Below are positions 52,151 to 60,353 of a stretch of DNA of 64,000 nucleotides, in pieces. How positions within the stretch are numbered: the first letter of the stretch is position 1; each line of letters begins with the position of its first letter. The notes beneath the pieces were generated by a model that searched no databases, was not told where the DNA came from, and saw nothing but the letters and a program-made list of their open reading frames with translations. The translations under genes and the position numbers were made by a program. Source of the stretch: JBNLAN01 sp050302175 (GTDB lineage: Bacteria; Pseudomonadota; Zetaproteobacteria; Mariprofundales; Mariprofundaceae). The stretch is from NCBI GenBank assembly GCA_050302175.1, contig JBNLAN010000014.1, positions 9,294 through 73,293 on the forward strand, in the 5' to 3' direction.

Positions 52151-52822
52151 TCAACGCGTCGGTGTTTCAACAACGAAGACGAGGAATGGCCAGATAGGCA
52201 CACCGATCCACTTTTTGAAGACTATCGTGCAGCCAAGCTCTTCAAGGGTCAGCAATACCTCGACCGAACGGCATCCGAGTGAGATAGAGGGGAGACGCCA
52301 GGCAACATCTTCGACTCGGTCCGCGATCCACTTGACCACCGGATTCCGCGGCTCGGTCGAATGGGCAATGCCGATGCGGCCACCGGGGCGAGTCACACGG
52401 AAGAGCTCCCTCACCCCTGCGACAGGGTCGTAGAGCGGGCACATGCTGTAGGTGGAAAGTACGGTGTCGAAATGGCCATCCTCGAACGGCAGGTGGGTCA
52501 TGTCGCCGACGATGAGCTCGGCCCGGTTCTCAAGCCCGGCCGACTTTATCCGCTCTTTTGCCTCGGTCAGCATACCGTCACTCATATCGAAAAGAATTGC
52601 CTGCCCCGAAGGGCCGGCCTTTTCCAGCGCCAGCAGCGCGGTCGATCCGGTGCCTGCGCCGCAATCGAGGATTTTCTCGCCGGGCCGAACGGCATGCTCT
52701 ACCAGCATCATTCGACCGCGCTGGTCGGAGCCAGCAGTCAGGAATCCATGTTGCCGATCGTAATGGCTGGCGACATAGTTGTAGACGGATTTGAGCTTGT
52801 CGATCTCCAGCGCATTCCGCAT
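52151..52822 (-). CDS. Class I SAM-dependent methyltransferase (UbiE/Methyltransf_11-like)
   Basis: The 223-aa protein has SAM motif I KILDCGAGTGSTALLALEKA, motif II VGDMTHLPFEDGHFDTVLST and ELFRVTRPGGRIGIAHS. It fits generic methyltransferases that act on quinones or small molecules. It is 61 bp upstream of the GNAT gene on the same strand, so the pair may be co-transcribed. Substrate unknown. Confidence 0.82.
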   Translation of the reverse strand: MRNALEIDKLKSVYNYVASHYDRQHGFLTAGSDQRGRMMLVEHAVRPGEKILDCGAGTGSTALLALEKAGPSGQAILFDMSDGMLTEAKERIKSAGLENRAELIVGDMTHLPFEDGHFDTVLSTYSMCPLYDPVAGVRELFRVTRPGGRIGIAHSTEPRNPVVKWIADRVEDVAWRLPSISLGCRSVEVLLTLEELGCTIVFKKWIGVPIWPFLVFVVETPTR

Positions 52823-52906
52823 TACTTTCCCACCTTATAAGAACAGATCCTTATCACTAGCGTGGTCTAATAATAAAAAATCGGCAATGAACGAACGATC
52901 CTGGGT

Positions 52907-53191
52907 TTATATGTCTAATCCTATATCAGCATCCTTGTTGCGGAGAAGTTTGCCAATAGACCTAAGAAAGAACGCAATTGCTCTGAAAGGAAGGTCTATA
53001 ATAAGCTCGATATAATCGATCCAGTCACCGGTATGTCCGCTGTTTTTTGGCCAGATATAGTGAACCAGAACAAATCCTGTTAAGCAAACGACCAGAACAA
53101 CCCAGTTAAAACCGTTAGCAATCAAGTCGTATACAAGGTATGCGCTGATTGAAAAAACGATAATGGATGTAAGTTCTCGAAGAAAATCCAT
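52907..53191 (-). CDS. Small membrane protein, unknown
   Basis: A 94-aa product with hydrophobic helices IIVFSISAYLVYDLIANG and VVLVVCLTGFVLVHYIW, then an amphipathic tail LIIDLPFRAIAFFLRSIG. GGGAGGGAG lies just upstream of the ATG. It is an uncharacterised small inner-membrane protein; no family recognised. Confidence 0.65.
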   Translation of the reverse strand: MDFLRELTSIIVFSISAYLVYDLIANGFNWVVLVVCLTGFVLVHYIWPKNSGHTGDWIDYIELIIDLPFRAIAFFLRSIGKLLRNKDADIGLDI

Positions 53192-53244
53192 ATGAGCTCC
53201 CTCCCTATGACATAGGGTGAAGGAGAGACTGGATGGTTACAAGG

Positions 53245-54012
53245 TTACATTGCTATCCAGAGCAGCAGGCCGCCGAAGAGGATGCGGTAGATGCCGAAGG
53301 CAACAAAGGTGAAGCGTTTCAGGAAGCTGAGCAGTAGTTTCATGGTGGCATAAGCGGCTAGGAAAGCGACGATGAAACCAGCCAGCAGTGGCATGAGCAT
53401 TTCGCCGCTGAAATCCTGCCAGTGCTTCAGAAGGTCGTAGCCGCTGGCGGCAAGCATTACGGGGAGTGCCAGCAGGAATGAAAACTCGGCACTGGTTTTG
53501 CGATCAAGGCCTACCAGCATCGCCCCGATGATCGAGGCGCCGGCACGGCTGGTGCCGGGAACGAGCGCTGCGACTTGTGCAATGCCAATCCATAAAGCCT
53601 GTTTGAAACTGACATCCTCGACATCGGTGGCTTCGTACACCTTGTTGCGCTGGAGATACTCAACCAGCAGGAAGATCAGGCCGCCAACAATGAACATGGT
53701 GGCGACAATATCGACGGAGAACATCGCCTTGATCTGTTTGTGAAAGAGGAAGCCGACCGCGCCAACCGGGATAAAGGCGAGTGCCACCTTCTGCCACAGA
53801 GCGATGTGGGCAAGGGTGAGCTTATCGCGGTAGGTGGCGGTGACGGCTAGGATGGCGGCAAGCTGAATGATCACCTCGAAGGCTTTGTTATCCTCAGTTT
53901 GCGATAACCCTAACCATTCACTAGCCACGATCAGGTGGCCGGTGGAGGAGATCGGCAGGAATTCGGTGATACCCTCGATGATACCGAGAATAATGGCTTG
54001 AACGATATCCAT
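53245..54012 (-). CDS. uppP: Undecaprenyl-diphosphatase UppP (BacA)
   Basis: The 255-aa enzyme recycles undecaprenyl pyrophosphate for peptidoglycan and confers bacitracin tolerance. Both family motifs are present: EGITEFLPISSTGHLIVAS and VPGTSRAGASIIGAM, with several membrane helices. GGAGG lies upstream of the ATG. Confidence 0.96.
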   Translation of the reverse strand: MDIVQAIILGIIEGITEFLPISSTGHLIVASEWLGLSQTEDNKAFEVIIQLAAILAVTATYRDKLTLAHIALWQKVALAFIPVGAVGFLFHKQIKAMFSVDIVATMFIVGGLIFLLVEYLQRNKVYEATDVEDVSFKQALWIGIAQVAALVPGTSRAGASIIGAMLVGLDRKTSAEFSFLLALPVMLAASGYDLLKHWQDFSGEMLMPLLAGFIVAFLAAYATMKLLLSFLKRFTFVAFGIYRILFGGLLLWIAM

Positions 54013-54112
54013 GGATGTTAGTCCTCCGTCGTGGTGAGCACTCTACGGCAGCAAGACGGAATTCCAAGCCGGGATTGCCGTAGTCGGAATCGGTAGCAAT
54101 ATAACAATATGT

Positions 54113-54138
54113 TGTGTTTATGGTTATCTATAAACACA
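54113..54138. promoter_or_regulatory. Perfect inverted repeat upstream of small ORF
   Basis: TGTGTTTAT (54113-54121), 8-bp spacer, ATAAACACA (54130-54138): a 9-bp perfect dyad in an AT-rich stretch 75 bp before the ORF at 54213 and upstream of uppP on the other strand. The form fits a dimeric-repressor operator; the regulator is unknown. Confidence 0.4.
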
Positions 54139-54212
54139 CGTGATAGTTGTCACAGTCTCTCGAGCAGATGGCCCCAGTATTGGCAAATTAGATTCTGGCA
54201 AAGGAGAGCATC

Positions 54213-54428
54213 ATGGAAAAAACTCGTGCCGACCGGATTGTAGAATCATTTTCTGAAGCCAGCAGCTTTCGCGTTGAAAGATTGAAGCGGGGCTTGTTGA
54301 TCGCCTATCAAAATTCGTTTGCGTATTTCGAATCCGAGCAAGGATTCTGGCCGTTTGTTTTTCATGTGGCACAGGCGGGCCATGAAGAGACTCTGGTTTC
54401 TGAAGCTGAAGCAGAATTGCACGCCTAA
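54213..54428 (+). CDS. Small soluble protein, unknown
   Basis: A 71-aa product (starts MEKTRADRIVESFSEASSF) with an acidic C-terminus and no signal or membrane segment. AAAGGAG lies 9 nt before the ATG, and a strong terminator follows 23 nt after the stop, so it is a monocistronic gene with a candidate operator. No family recognised. Confidence 0.65.
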   Translation: MEKTRADRIVESFSEASSFRVERLKRGLLIAYQNSFAYFESEQGFWPFVFHVAQAGHEETLVSEAEAELHA

Positions 54429-54450
54429 AGTTTCTATTTAGGGATTAATG

Positions 54451-54492
54451 CGCGGGGCAGGAGATGGAACTCCTGTCCCGCGTTTCTTTTTT
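54451..54492 (+). terminator. Rho-independent terminator
   Basis: A 13-bp stem CGCGGGGCAGGAG (54451-54463) / CTCCTGTCCCGCG (54470-54482) with one G-T wobble and a six-base loop, followed by TTTCTTTTTT. It terminates the 71-aa gene at 54213. Confidence 0.9.
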
Positions 54493-54566
54493 GTCTGGCT
54501 TTCAACTATGATTTTCAAATTATGATGTAACAAACCCGATTTTATCCGCGTGATCAGGAAGTGACT

Positions 54567-54599
54567 ATGGCGGAGAGGTTGAGGCGGAGGCTTGCATGA
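54567..54599 (+). CDS. Possible 10-aa leader peptide coupled to sppA
   Basis: ATG at 54567 opens MAERLRRRLA, whose TGA overlaps the sppA ATG (ATGA at 54596-54599). AGGA lies 7 nt upstream. The same DNA (GGAGG at 54586-54590) is also the sppA ribosome-binding site. It may be a fortuitous minigene. Confidence 0.3.
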   Translation: MAERLRRRLA

Positions 54600-56401
54600 A
54601 GGCATTTTTTTCAACGTTGATGCACTGGCTGGATCTGATTCGGCGCATTTTTATCAACGGTATTTTTCTTGTTTTTCTGCTGGTGCTGCTCATTGCCATG
54701 TTTTCCGCTGCGCCGGAAGTTCCTGATAATGCTGTGCTGGTGCTTAATCCGAAGGGCGATTTGGTGGATCAGATCGCCACGCCGGAAACCGATGGCATCC
54801 CATTAGCGATCCCTGAGTCGGACCAGGTGCTGGTGCCCAGGTTGGTAAGTGTGCTGAAAGCGGCTCGGGCCGATTCTAAAATTCGGATGTTGCGGTTGGA
54901 GCTTGGGGAGCTGCGAAGCGCACCGCTCTCAAAATTGCAGGAGCTTCGCCGCGCAATCGAATTTTTCAAGCAAAGCGGCAAGCCGGTCATTGTTTCAGGA
55001 ACCATCTATTCACAGGCACAATATTATCTAGCGGCAACAGCCGATAAGGTGTTTTTACACCCAATGGGGATCGTGGAGCTTTCCGGCTTTGCAGTTTACC
55101 GGAACTATTTTCGCGAAGCGCTTGATAAGCTTGATATCAATGCACAAGTGTTTCGCGCCGGAAACTACAAATCGGCGCTTGAGCCGGTGATGCGGAACAG
55201 CATGTCGGAAGATGCTCGCCTGGCAAACAAAGCCTGGTTACAGGTGTTGTGGAATGCCTATAAGCGCGATATCAGTGAAATGCGCAAGATTAAGCCTGAG
55301 CGAATACAGCAGGTGCTGGACCAGCCGACAAAATTTCTCGCCAAACACGGCGGCAATATTGCCAGTCTGGCTAAGGCCGAGGGGCTGGTTGATGAGTTGG
55401 CGGATGCGATCGAAGTGGAGGATTACATCGCTGAGCAGATGGGCGATGACTATGAGACGGTTACATACAAGAGCTATGACCGGCTTACACCCGGCAAGTT
55501 TGGCAAAGGCAGTGATCAACTGGTTGCAGTGATTACCGCCAGCGGCGTGATTGTGTCGGGCGAGAAGCCCGCAGGAACAGTTGGTGATATTACTATTTCG
55601 AAGCTGCTTCGAGATGCCCGCGAGGATGAGGATATCAAGGCGGTGGTACTGCGGATCGATAGTCCGGGAGGCAGCGCTATGGCCTCTGAAGTGATCCGGC
55701 GCGAAATTTTGCGGGTGCGCGAGGCGGGCAAGCCGGTGGTGGTTTCGATGGGTAGCCTTGCCGCTTCGGGTGGATACTGGATCGCCGCGGCTGCCGATGA
55801 GATCTGGGCTGCGCCGACAACCCTGACCGGCTCTATTGGTGTATTCGGCCTGTTTGCCGATATACACAAGGGGCTTGGTAAACTGGGAATTCATACCGAT
55901 GGCGTCGGTACCACCGCCATCGCGGGGCGTTTGCGCTCGGATATGCCGATGAGCAATGAATTGGCGAAAGCCTTCCAGATGGGCGTGGACGACACCTACC
56001 GAAAATTTATCGATATTGTGGCGAAGGGTCGAAACATGAACTCCGAAAAGGTCAAGGTACTTGCCGGAGGGCGGGTATGGAGTGGCGAAGATGCACTCAA
56101 GAATGGTTTGGTCGATAAGCATGGAGATCTGAAAGATGCCATTGCTGCTGCGGCCAGGCGCGCCGGGATTTCAGACGACTATGACGAGATCAGGCTGGAA
56201 CCGAATCTTAATCCGCTGGAAATGCTATTGGGCGATATGCTCGGCGAAGCCCGGGTCTGGCTGGCGGGAGCCGGATCATCGGCCATGCTGCACTTCCCCG
56301 GCAGCCGGGCTTTGCAGGAGATCGGCTTTGAGTTGCAACGCCTGGCGCAGTTTAACGATCCGCGGAGCATCTACGCATATTGTGAAGTGGTGAACAATTA
56401 A
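54596..56401 (+). CDS. sppA: Signal peptide peptidase SppA (67 kDa type)
   Basis: The 601-aa serine-lysine protease cleaves leftover signal peptides in the membrane. There is one N-terminal anchor (FINGIFLVFLLVLLIAMF) and two homologous domains. General base K192 lies in VFRAGNYKSALEPVM and the nucleophile S391 in MGSLAASGGYWIAAA, matching K209 and S409 of E. coli. GGAGG lies 5 nt before the ATG. Confidence 0.95.
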   Translation: MKAFFSTLMHWLDLIRRIFINGIFLVFLLVLLIAMFSAAPEVPDNAVLVLNPKGDLVDQIATPETDGIPLAIPESDQVLVPRLVSVLKAARADSKIRMLRLELGELRSAPLSKLQELRRAIEFFKQSGKPVIVSGTIYSQAQYYLAATADKVFLHPMGIVELSGFAVYRNYFREALDKLDINAQVFRAGNYKSALEPVMRNSMSEDARLANKAWLQVLWNAYKRDISEMRKIKPERIQQVLDQPTKFLAKHGGNIASLAKAEGLVDELADAIEVEDYIAEQMGDDYETVTYKSYDRLTPGKFGKGSDQLVAVITASGVIVSGEKPAGTVGDITISKLLRDAREDEDIKAVVLRIDSPGGSAMASEVIRREILRVREAGKPVVVSMGSLAASGGYWIAAAADEIWAAPTTLTGSIGVFGLFADIHKGLGKLGIHTDGVGTTAIAGRLRSDMPMSNELAKAFQMGVDDTYRKFIDIVAKGRNMNSEKVKVLAGGRVWSGEDALKNGLVDKHGDLKDAIAAAARRAGISDDYDEIRLEPNLNPLEMLLGDMLGEARVWLAGAGSSAMLHFPGSRALQEIGFELQRLAQFNDPRSIYAYCEVVNN

Positions 56402-56784
56402 GCCCCCGGCACGCCTTTTTCCTGAGACTCAACTGTGGCGGCCAGCTGTGTATACATCGGCTTGTTTTCTGAAAGATAGAGCCAGCCCTTGACGATGCGG
56501 TAGATGGCCCAGATCAGGTTGGCGAAGAGAATGGGGATGCCGATCACCACGAATACGGCGATATAACCGATCACCGACCACAGCAGAAAGAACCAGAATG
56601 TGCGGATTTGCCAGCGAAAATGAGAGGCCAGCCAGCTGCCCGCCACATCATCTTTTCGCACATAGTTGACAACCACACCGGCAATCATGGTGAGCCCACC
56701 GGTGAAAAAGCCGAGTGCTTGCAGAATATATACAAGGGTTGTCAGCTGTTCGAAATCGTTTCTGGATTCAGGCAAATCAGTCAT
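56398..56784 (-). CDS. DUF4870-like membrane protein
   Basis: The 128-aa protein has three hydrophobic helices: ALGFFTGGLTMIAGVVVNYV, TFWFFLLWSVIGYIAVFVVI and IPILFANLIWAIYRIV. It also has the family HFRWQIRTFW block and a WLYLSENKPM tail. Function unknown. It converges on sppA, sharing the bases of the two stops (TTAA). Confidence 0.78.
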   Translation of the reverse strand: MTDLPESRNDFEQLTTLVYILQALGFFTGGLTMIAGVVVNYVRKDDVAGSWLASHFRWQIRTFWFFLLWSVIGYIAVFVVIGIPILFANLIWAIYRIVKGWLYLSENKPMYTQLAATVESQEKGVPGA

Positions 56785-56854
56785 GGGAGCCTCCCTGGAG
56801 AGAGAAGTCTGCCGGGCATTATACTATGCGTCACGCCCTGGCTTGTGCCGGAAT

Positions 56855-56884
56855 AAAAAAGGGCGACCCGAAGGCCGCCCTTTT
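56855..56884 (-). terminator. Rho-independent terminator of groEL
   Basis: On the minus strand GGGCGGCC-TTCG-GGTCGCCC (one mismatch) is followed by TTTTTT. It uses the same TTCG loop design as the prk terminator and lies just after the groEL stop. Confidence 0.9.
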
Positions 56885-56905
56885 GGCGCATCAAGCAGCC
56901 GATGT

Positions 56906-58552
56906 TTACATCATGCCGCCCATGCCACCCATACCTTCCATGCCGCCACCGGCAGACATTGGCGCTTCCTTCTGCGGAATTTCAGCGACCATCGCTTCGG
57001 TGGTGATCAGAAGACCGGCGATAGAAGCCGCATGTTGCAGGGCAGAACGTACGACCTTGGTCGGATCGATCACGCCCATTTTGAACATATCGCCATACTC
57101 TTCACTTGCAGCGTTGAAGCCGTAATTGACGCTCTTGTTCGAGGCAACATTGTTGACAACCACTGAGGATTCACCGCCACAGTTGGCAACGATCTGACGC
57201 AGCGGCTCCTGAATGGCACGACGCACGATGGAGATACCGATATCCTGATCGTGGTTGCTGCCGGTCAGTTTATCCAGAGAGGCAGAGGCGCGGATCAGCG
57301 CAACGCCGCCACCCGGTACGATGCCCTCTTCAACGGCAGCGCGGGTTGCGTGCAGCGCATCGTCCACACGATCTTTCTTCTCTTTCATTGCTACTTCGGT
57401 TGCTGCGCCGACTTTGATCACCGCAACACCGCCGGCGAGTTTCGCCAGGCGCTCCTGCAACTTCTCTTTATCGTAGTCGGAGGTGCTTTCATCGATCTGC
57501 TTGCGGATCTGAGTGATGCGGCCTTCGATTCCGCTCTTTTCGCCCACGCCATCGACAATGGTGGTGGCATCCTTGGTGATCTTCACCTTGGCTGCGCGAC
57601 CAAGATCTTCGAGGCCGGTGTTTTCCAGCTTCAGGCCAAGATCTTCCGAGATCACCTTACCGCCAGTGAGGATGGCCATGTCTTCGAGCATCGCCTTACG
57701 ACGATCGCCGAAGCCCGGCGCCTTCACAGCAGCTACATTTACAACACCGCGAACCTTGTTTACCACCAGCGTAGCCAGTGCTTCACCTTCGATATCTTCG
57801 GCGATAATCACCAGAGGCTTACCGGAGCGGGCCACGGCTTCCAGCACAGGCAGCAGGTCGCGCATGTTGGCGATCTTCTTTTCGTGCAGGAGAATGTATG
57901 GGTCATCAACTTCCGCAGTCATGCTGTCCGGGTTGGTTACAAAGTAGGGCGAGAGGTAACCGCGATCAAACTGCATGCCTTCAACCACATCCAGTTCGGT
58001 TTCAAGGCCCTTGGCCTCTTCAACGGTGATCACACCTTCCTTGCCGACCTTCTCCATCGCGTCTGCGATGATCTTGCCGACTTCGGCATCGCCATTGGCC
58101 GAAATGGTGCCGACCTGAGCGATCTCTTCCTGATTGTCCACATCGCGAGACAGGTTAGTCAATTCAGCGGTAACCGCTTCAACTGCCTTGTCGATGCCGC
58201 GTTTCAGATCCATCGGGTTCATACCGGCAGCAACAGCCTTGACGCCTTCGCGGGCAACAGCCTGCGCCAGTACAGTTGCAGTGGTGGTGCCGTCACCGGC
58301 GATATCAGCGGTCTTGGAAGCGACCTCTTTTACCAGCTGAGCGCCCATGTTTTCGAACTTGTTTTCCAGCTCGATCTCTTTGGCAACCGAAACGCCATCT
58401 TTGGTGATGGTCGGTGCGCCCCATGATTTGTCGATCACGACGTTACGACCCTTCGGGCCCAGGGTGACTTTCACCGCATCGGCCAAAGTGTTGACGCCCT
58501 TCATCATCTGGGCGCGTGCCTTTTCGCTAAAGTGAATCTCTTTTGCAGCCAT
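56906..58552 (-). CDS. groL: Chaperonin GroEL
   Basis: The 548-aa 60-kDa chaperonin has VTLGPKGRNVVIDKSWGAP, ATP region AGDGTTTATVLAQ, and VVNKVRGVVNVAAVKAPGFG. It ends in the Gly-Met repeat GGMEGMGGMGGMM. It encapsulates folding proteins with GroES, which lies immediately upstream. Regulated by HrcA via CIRCE. Confidence 0.98.
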   Translation of the reverse strand: MAAKEIHFSEKARAQMMKGVNTLADAVKVTLGPKGRNVVIDKSWGAPTITKDGVSVAKEIELENKFENMGAQLVKEVASKTADIAGDGTTTATVLAQAVAREGVKAVAAGMNPMDLKRGIDKAVEAVTAELTNLSRDVDNQEEIAQVGTISANGDAEVGKIIADAMEKVGKEGVITVEEAKGLETELDVVEGMQFDRGYLSPYFVTNPDSMTAEVDDPYILLHEKKIANMRDLLPVLEAVARSGKPLVIIAEDIEGEALATLVVNKVRGVVNVAAVKAPGFGDRRKAMLEDMAILTGGKVISEDLGLKLENTGLEDLGRAAKVKITKDATTIVDGVGEKSGIEGRITQIRKQIDESTSDYDKEKLQERLAKLAGGVAVIKVGAATEVAMKEKKDRVDDALHATRAAVEEGIVPGGGVALIRASASLDKLTGSNHDQDIGISIVRRAIQEPLRQIVANCGGESSVVVNNVASNKSVNYGFNAASEEYGDMFKMGVIDPTKVVRSALQHAASIAGLLITTEAMVAEIPQKEAPMSAGGGMEGMGGMGGMM

Positions 58553-58567
58553 GGTTGTCTTCTCTCC

Positions 58568-58864
58568 TTACGCTTCGATTACGCCGAGGATGTCATCCTC
58601 GCGCATCATAAGATATTCATTGCCATCGAGTTTGATCTCTGTGCCGGCATATTTTGAGAAAATCACGCGATCGCCAGCTTTCACATCCAGCGGGCGAACG
58701 TCGCCGTTTTCCAGAATCTTGCCTTTGCCAGCAGCGATAATTTCGCCCTGCACAGGCTTCTCTTTTGCGGTATCCGGAATGATGATGCCACCGGAGGATT
58801 TCTCTTCCTCATCCAGGCGGCGGACGATCACGCGGTCATGTAAAGGACGAACCTTTGTTGCCAT
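58568..58864 (-). CDS. groS: Co-chaperonin GroES
   Basis: The 98-aa lid of GroEL has RPLHDRVIVRRLDEEEKSSG, the mobile loop GGIIIPDTAKEKP and GDRVIFSKYAGTEIK. I start at 58864 (MATKVRPL); an ATG at 58879 adds five residues. It is 15 nt from groEL and transcribed from a CIRCE-controlled promoter. Confidence 0.97.
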   Translation of the reverse strand: MATKVRPLHDRVIVRRLDEEEKSSGGIIIPDTAKEKPVQGEIIAAGKGKILENGDVRPLDVKAGDRVIFSKYAGTEIKLDGNEYLMMREDDILGVIEA

Positions 58865-58910
58865 AGTGTTTATCTCCAAATCTGAAATATAGTATTAAGT
58901 CCAGGGTTGT

Positions 58911-58937
58911 TTAGCACTCCCCCCGGAAGAGTGCTAA
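58911..58937 (-). promoter_or_regulatory. CIRCE operator (HrcA-binding), perfect
   Basis: TTAGCACTC-N9-GAGTGCTAA, the exact CIRCE consensus, 47 bp upstream of groES. It overlaps the -10 of the likely promoter. HrcA repression is relieved by heat shock. Confidence 0.96.
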
Positions 58938-58964
58938 TGTTGGGATGTGCGTTCGGCTTGTCAA
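58936..58964 (-). promoter_or_regulatory. groESL promoter
   Basis: Minus strand TTGACA (58959-58964), 17-bp spacer, AACATT (58936-58941). The -35 is perfect sigma-70; the -10 is weak and overlaps the CIRCE element, so HrcA would block polymerase. Confidence 0.6.
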
Positions 58965-58971
58965 CGATTTT

Positions 58972-58998
58972 TTAGCACTCTCAAGGTCTGGCTGCTAA
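58972..58998 (-). promoter_or_regulatory. Second, imperfect CIRCE-like element
   Basis: TTAGCACTC (58972-58980), 9-bp spacer, GGCTGCTAA (58990-58998; seven of nine bases match the second arm). It lies just upstream of the promoter -35 and next to the 3' end of the SUI1 gene. It may be a weaker second HrcA site. Confidence 0.6.
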
Positions 58999-59008
58999 AA
59001 AGTGAGAA

Positions 59009-59371
59009 TCAGCCGCCGGAGGCTTTGGCTTTGATGCCCTCTTTTTCGAGCAAGTTTAAGAGTTTATCCCGGTGATCCCCCTGGATTTCGAGGTTGCCGT
59101 CTTTGATGGCGCCGCCGGTGCCCAGCTGCCCCTTCAGCTTTTTAAGCAGTGTTTTCAGTTGTGGTTCCGGCAGAGAGAGTCCATCAACCACACAGACCGT
59201 TTTGCCCCCTCGCCCCTTGGACTCTCGGCGAATACGCACGCCTTGTTTGGCCGGGTTCTTGATGGCTGCGGCCTGACCCGTTGCTCTGGTTTTTCTCTTT
59301 TTGCTTTGGGGCATCGGTTTGCCGAGGCTCCCCTGCTCAGTGGAGTAAACCACCCTGCGATCATCATTCAT
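59009..59371 (-). CDS. yciH: SUI1/YciH family translation factor-like protein
   Basis: The 120-aa protein has an N-terminal segment VYSTEQGSLGKP typical of bacterial YciH, then SUI1 blocks RRESKGRGGKTVCVVDGL, LKGQLGTGGAIKDGNLEIQG and HRDKLLNLLEKEG. The eukaryotic eIF1 relative monitors start codons; bacterial YciH is a translation inhibitor in E. coli. It follows the cNMP gene in the same direction, 43 nt away. Confidence 0.9.
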   Translation of the reverse strand: MNDDRRVVYSTEQGSLGKPMPQSKKRKTRATGQAAAIKNPAKQGVRIRRESKGRGGKTVCVVDGLSLPEPQLKTLLKKLKGQLGTGGAIKDGNLEIQGDHRDKLLNLLEKEGIKAKASGG

Positions 59372-59414
59372 GTACGAAGTATTGCGTTTGAAAGAAATCC
59401 GGCAAGAGCCGGTA

Positions 59415-60176
59415 TCAGACCAGCACTTCCAGCCGGAACTGGTAAGGGTCGGTTGGATAACCGAAGGTCAGAGTGTGCGTGCCTTTGCTCAGCGGCACGG
59501 AAGATGGGGTGTTGCCATATCCCAGGCGTTGTTCATCCAGTTCGCAGAAATCGCCATGCTGTAGCAGGTGCAGGTATAAAACACCCTTCTCATCCATATC
59601 AATTTTCAGATGTTGTTCGCGGATCAGTTTGCTGCTGTCGGCAAGTTTGAGTTGTACGAGAATGCGCTCACGAAACAGGTCGGTGACACTTTGTGGTGGG
59701 CTGTAGGCCCCCATGATCCACGGCAGCTGGTTAATCATTCTTGGCTTGTCGCAAAGTGCGCGTTTGGCATTTTCGCTGATGCCTTCGATTTTCGCCAGCA
59801 TCACCACCGTATCGTCCATGCTGTAATCCGGTTCGCTATCAATCAGGCAGGTTTGCAAGCGTGAGAAAAGTGCGGCGAGCAGAGGAGTCAGTTTGTTGCC
59901 GGGGCCGTTCACCAGACGAATCAATGCGCCCCGGTCGATCACCTCCACCTCCCCGTCTGTGAGGGCGACAACATTGGCGGTGCGCTGAGGGGCGAGACCG
60001 GCCAGGCCAAGCTCACCGACAATTTCGCCAGGCCCGAGGGCGTGCGTTTTTACAGCGCCGCCAGGCATGTCGCGTTTAACCTGTAACCAGCCGGAATGAA
60101 TCAGGAAAGCAGCAGTATCGGCTTCGCCCTGTACGATCAGAGCGTCATTTTTTTTGAAACTAATCATGCGAGCCAT
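59415..60176 (-). CDS. Cyclic-nucleotide-binding-domain protein without HTH
   Basis: The 253-aa protein has an N-terminal cNMP-binding beta-roll (about 5-110: LIVQGEADTAAFLIHSGWLQ; HALGPGEIVGELGLAGLAPQ; TANVVALTDGEVEVID). There is no CRP-type helix-turn-helix. The C-terminal part ends THTLTFGYPTDPYQFRLEVL, perhaps a small beta domain. GGGAG lies 7 nt before the ATG at 60176 (MARMISF); a frame to 60206 adds ten residues. Role unknown; it may sense a nucleotide and act on a partner protein. Confidence 0.75.
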   Translation of the reverse strand: MARMISFKKNDALIVQGEADTAAFLIHSGWLQVKRDMPGGAVKTHALGPGEIVGELGLAGLAPQRTANVVALTDGEVEVIDRGALIRLVNGPGNKLTPLLAALFSRLQTCLIDSEPDYSMDDTVVMLAKIEGISENAKRALCDKPRMINQLPWIMGAYSPPQSVTDLFRERILVQLKLADSSKLIREQHLKIDMDEKGVLYLHLLQHGDFCELDEQRLGYGNTPSSVPLSKGTHTLTFGYPTDPYQFRLEVLV

Positions 60177-60353
60177 TTGCTTTCTCCCAGCAAGCGCCGC
60201 TTGCACTTATGATATTGCAAGGCGAAGAAGCTCAACCTGGGCACCAAATATTCTGTGATACAGATCGCACGCTAAAACCACTTTTTCTCTTTGGTTGCTG
60301 CTATATTAAGGCTGCGGCAGGCTTCGCCGTCTTAGATTGTTTACGGAGGTTTC

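Noticed and set aside
57251..58426. Long rightward ORF of 391 aa opposite groEL
   Set aside because: Antisense shadow of a highly conserved GC-rich gene; no ribosome-binding site or family features.
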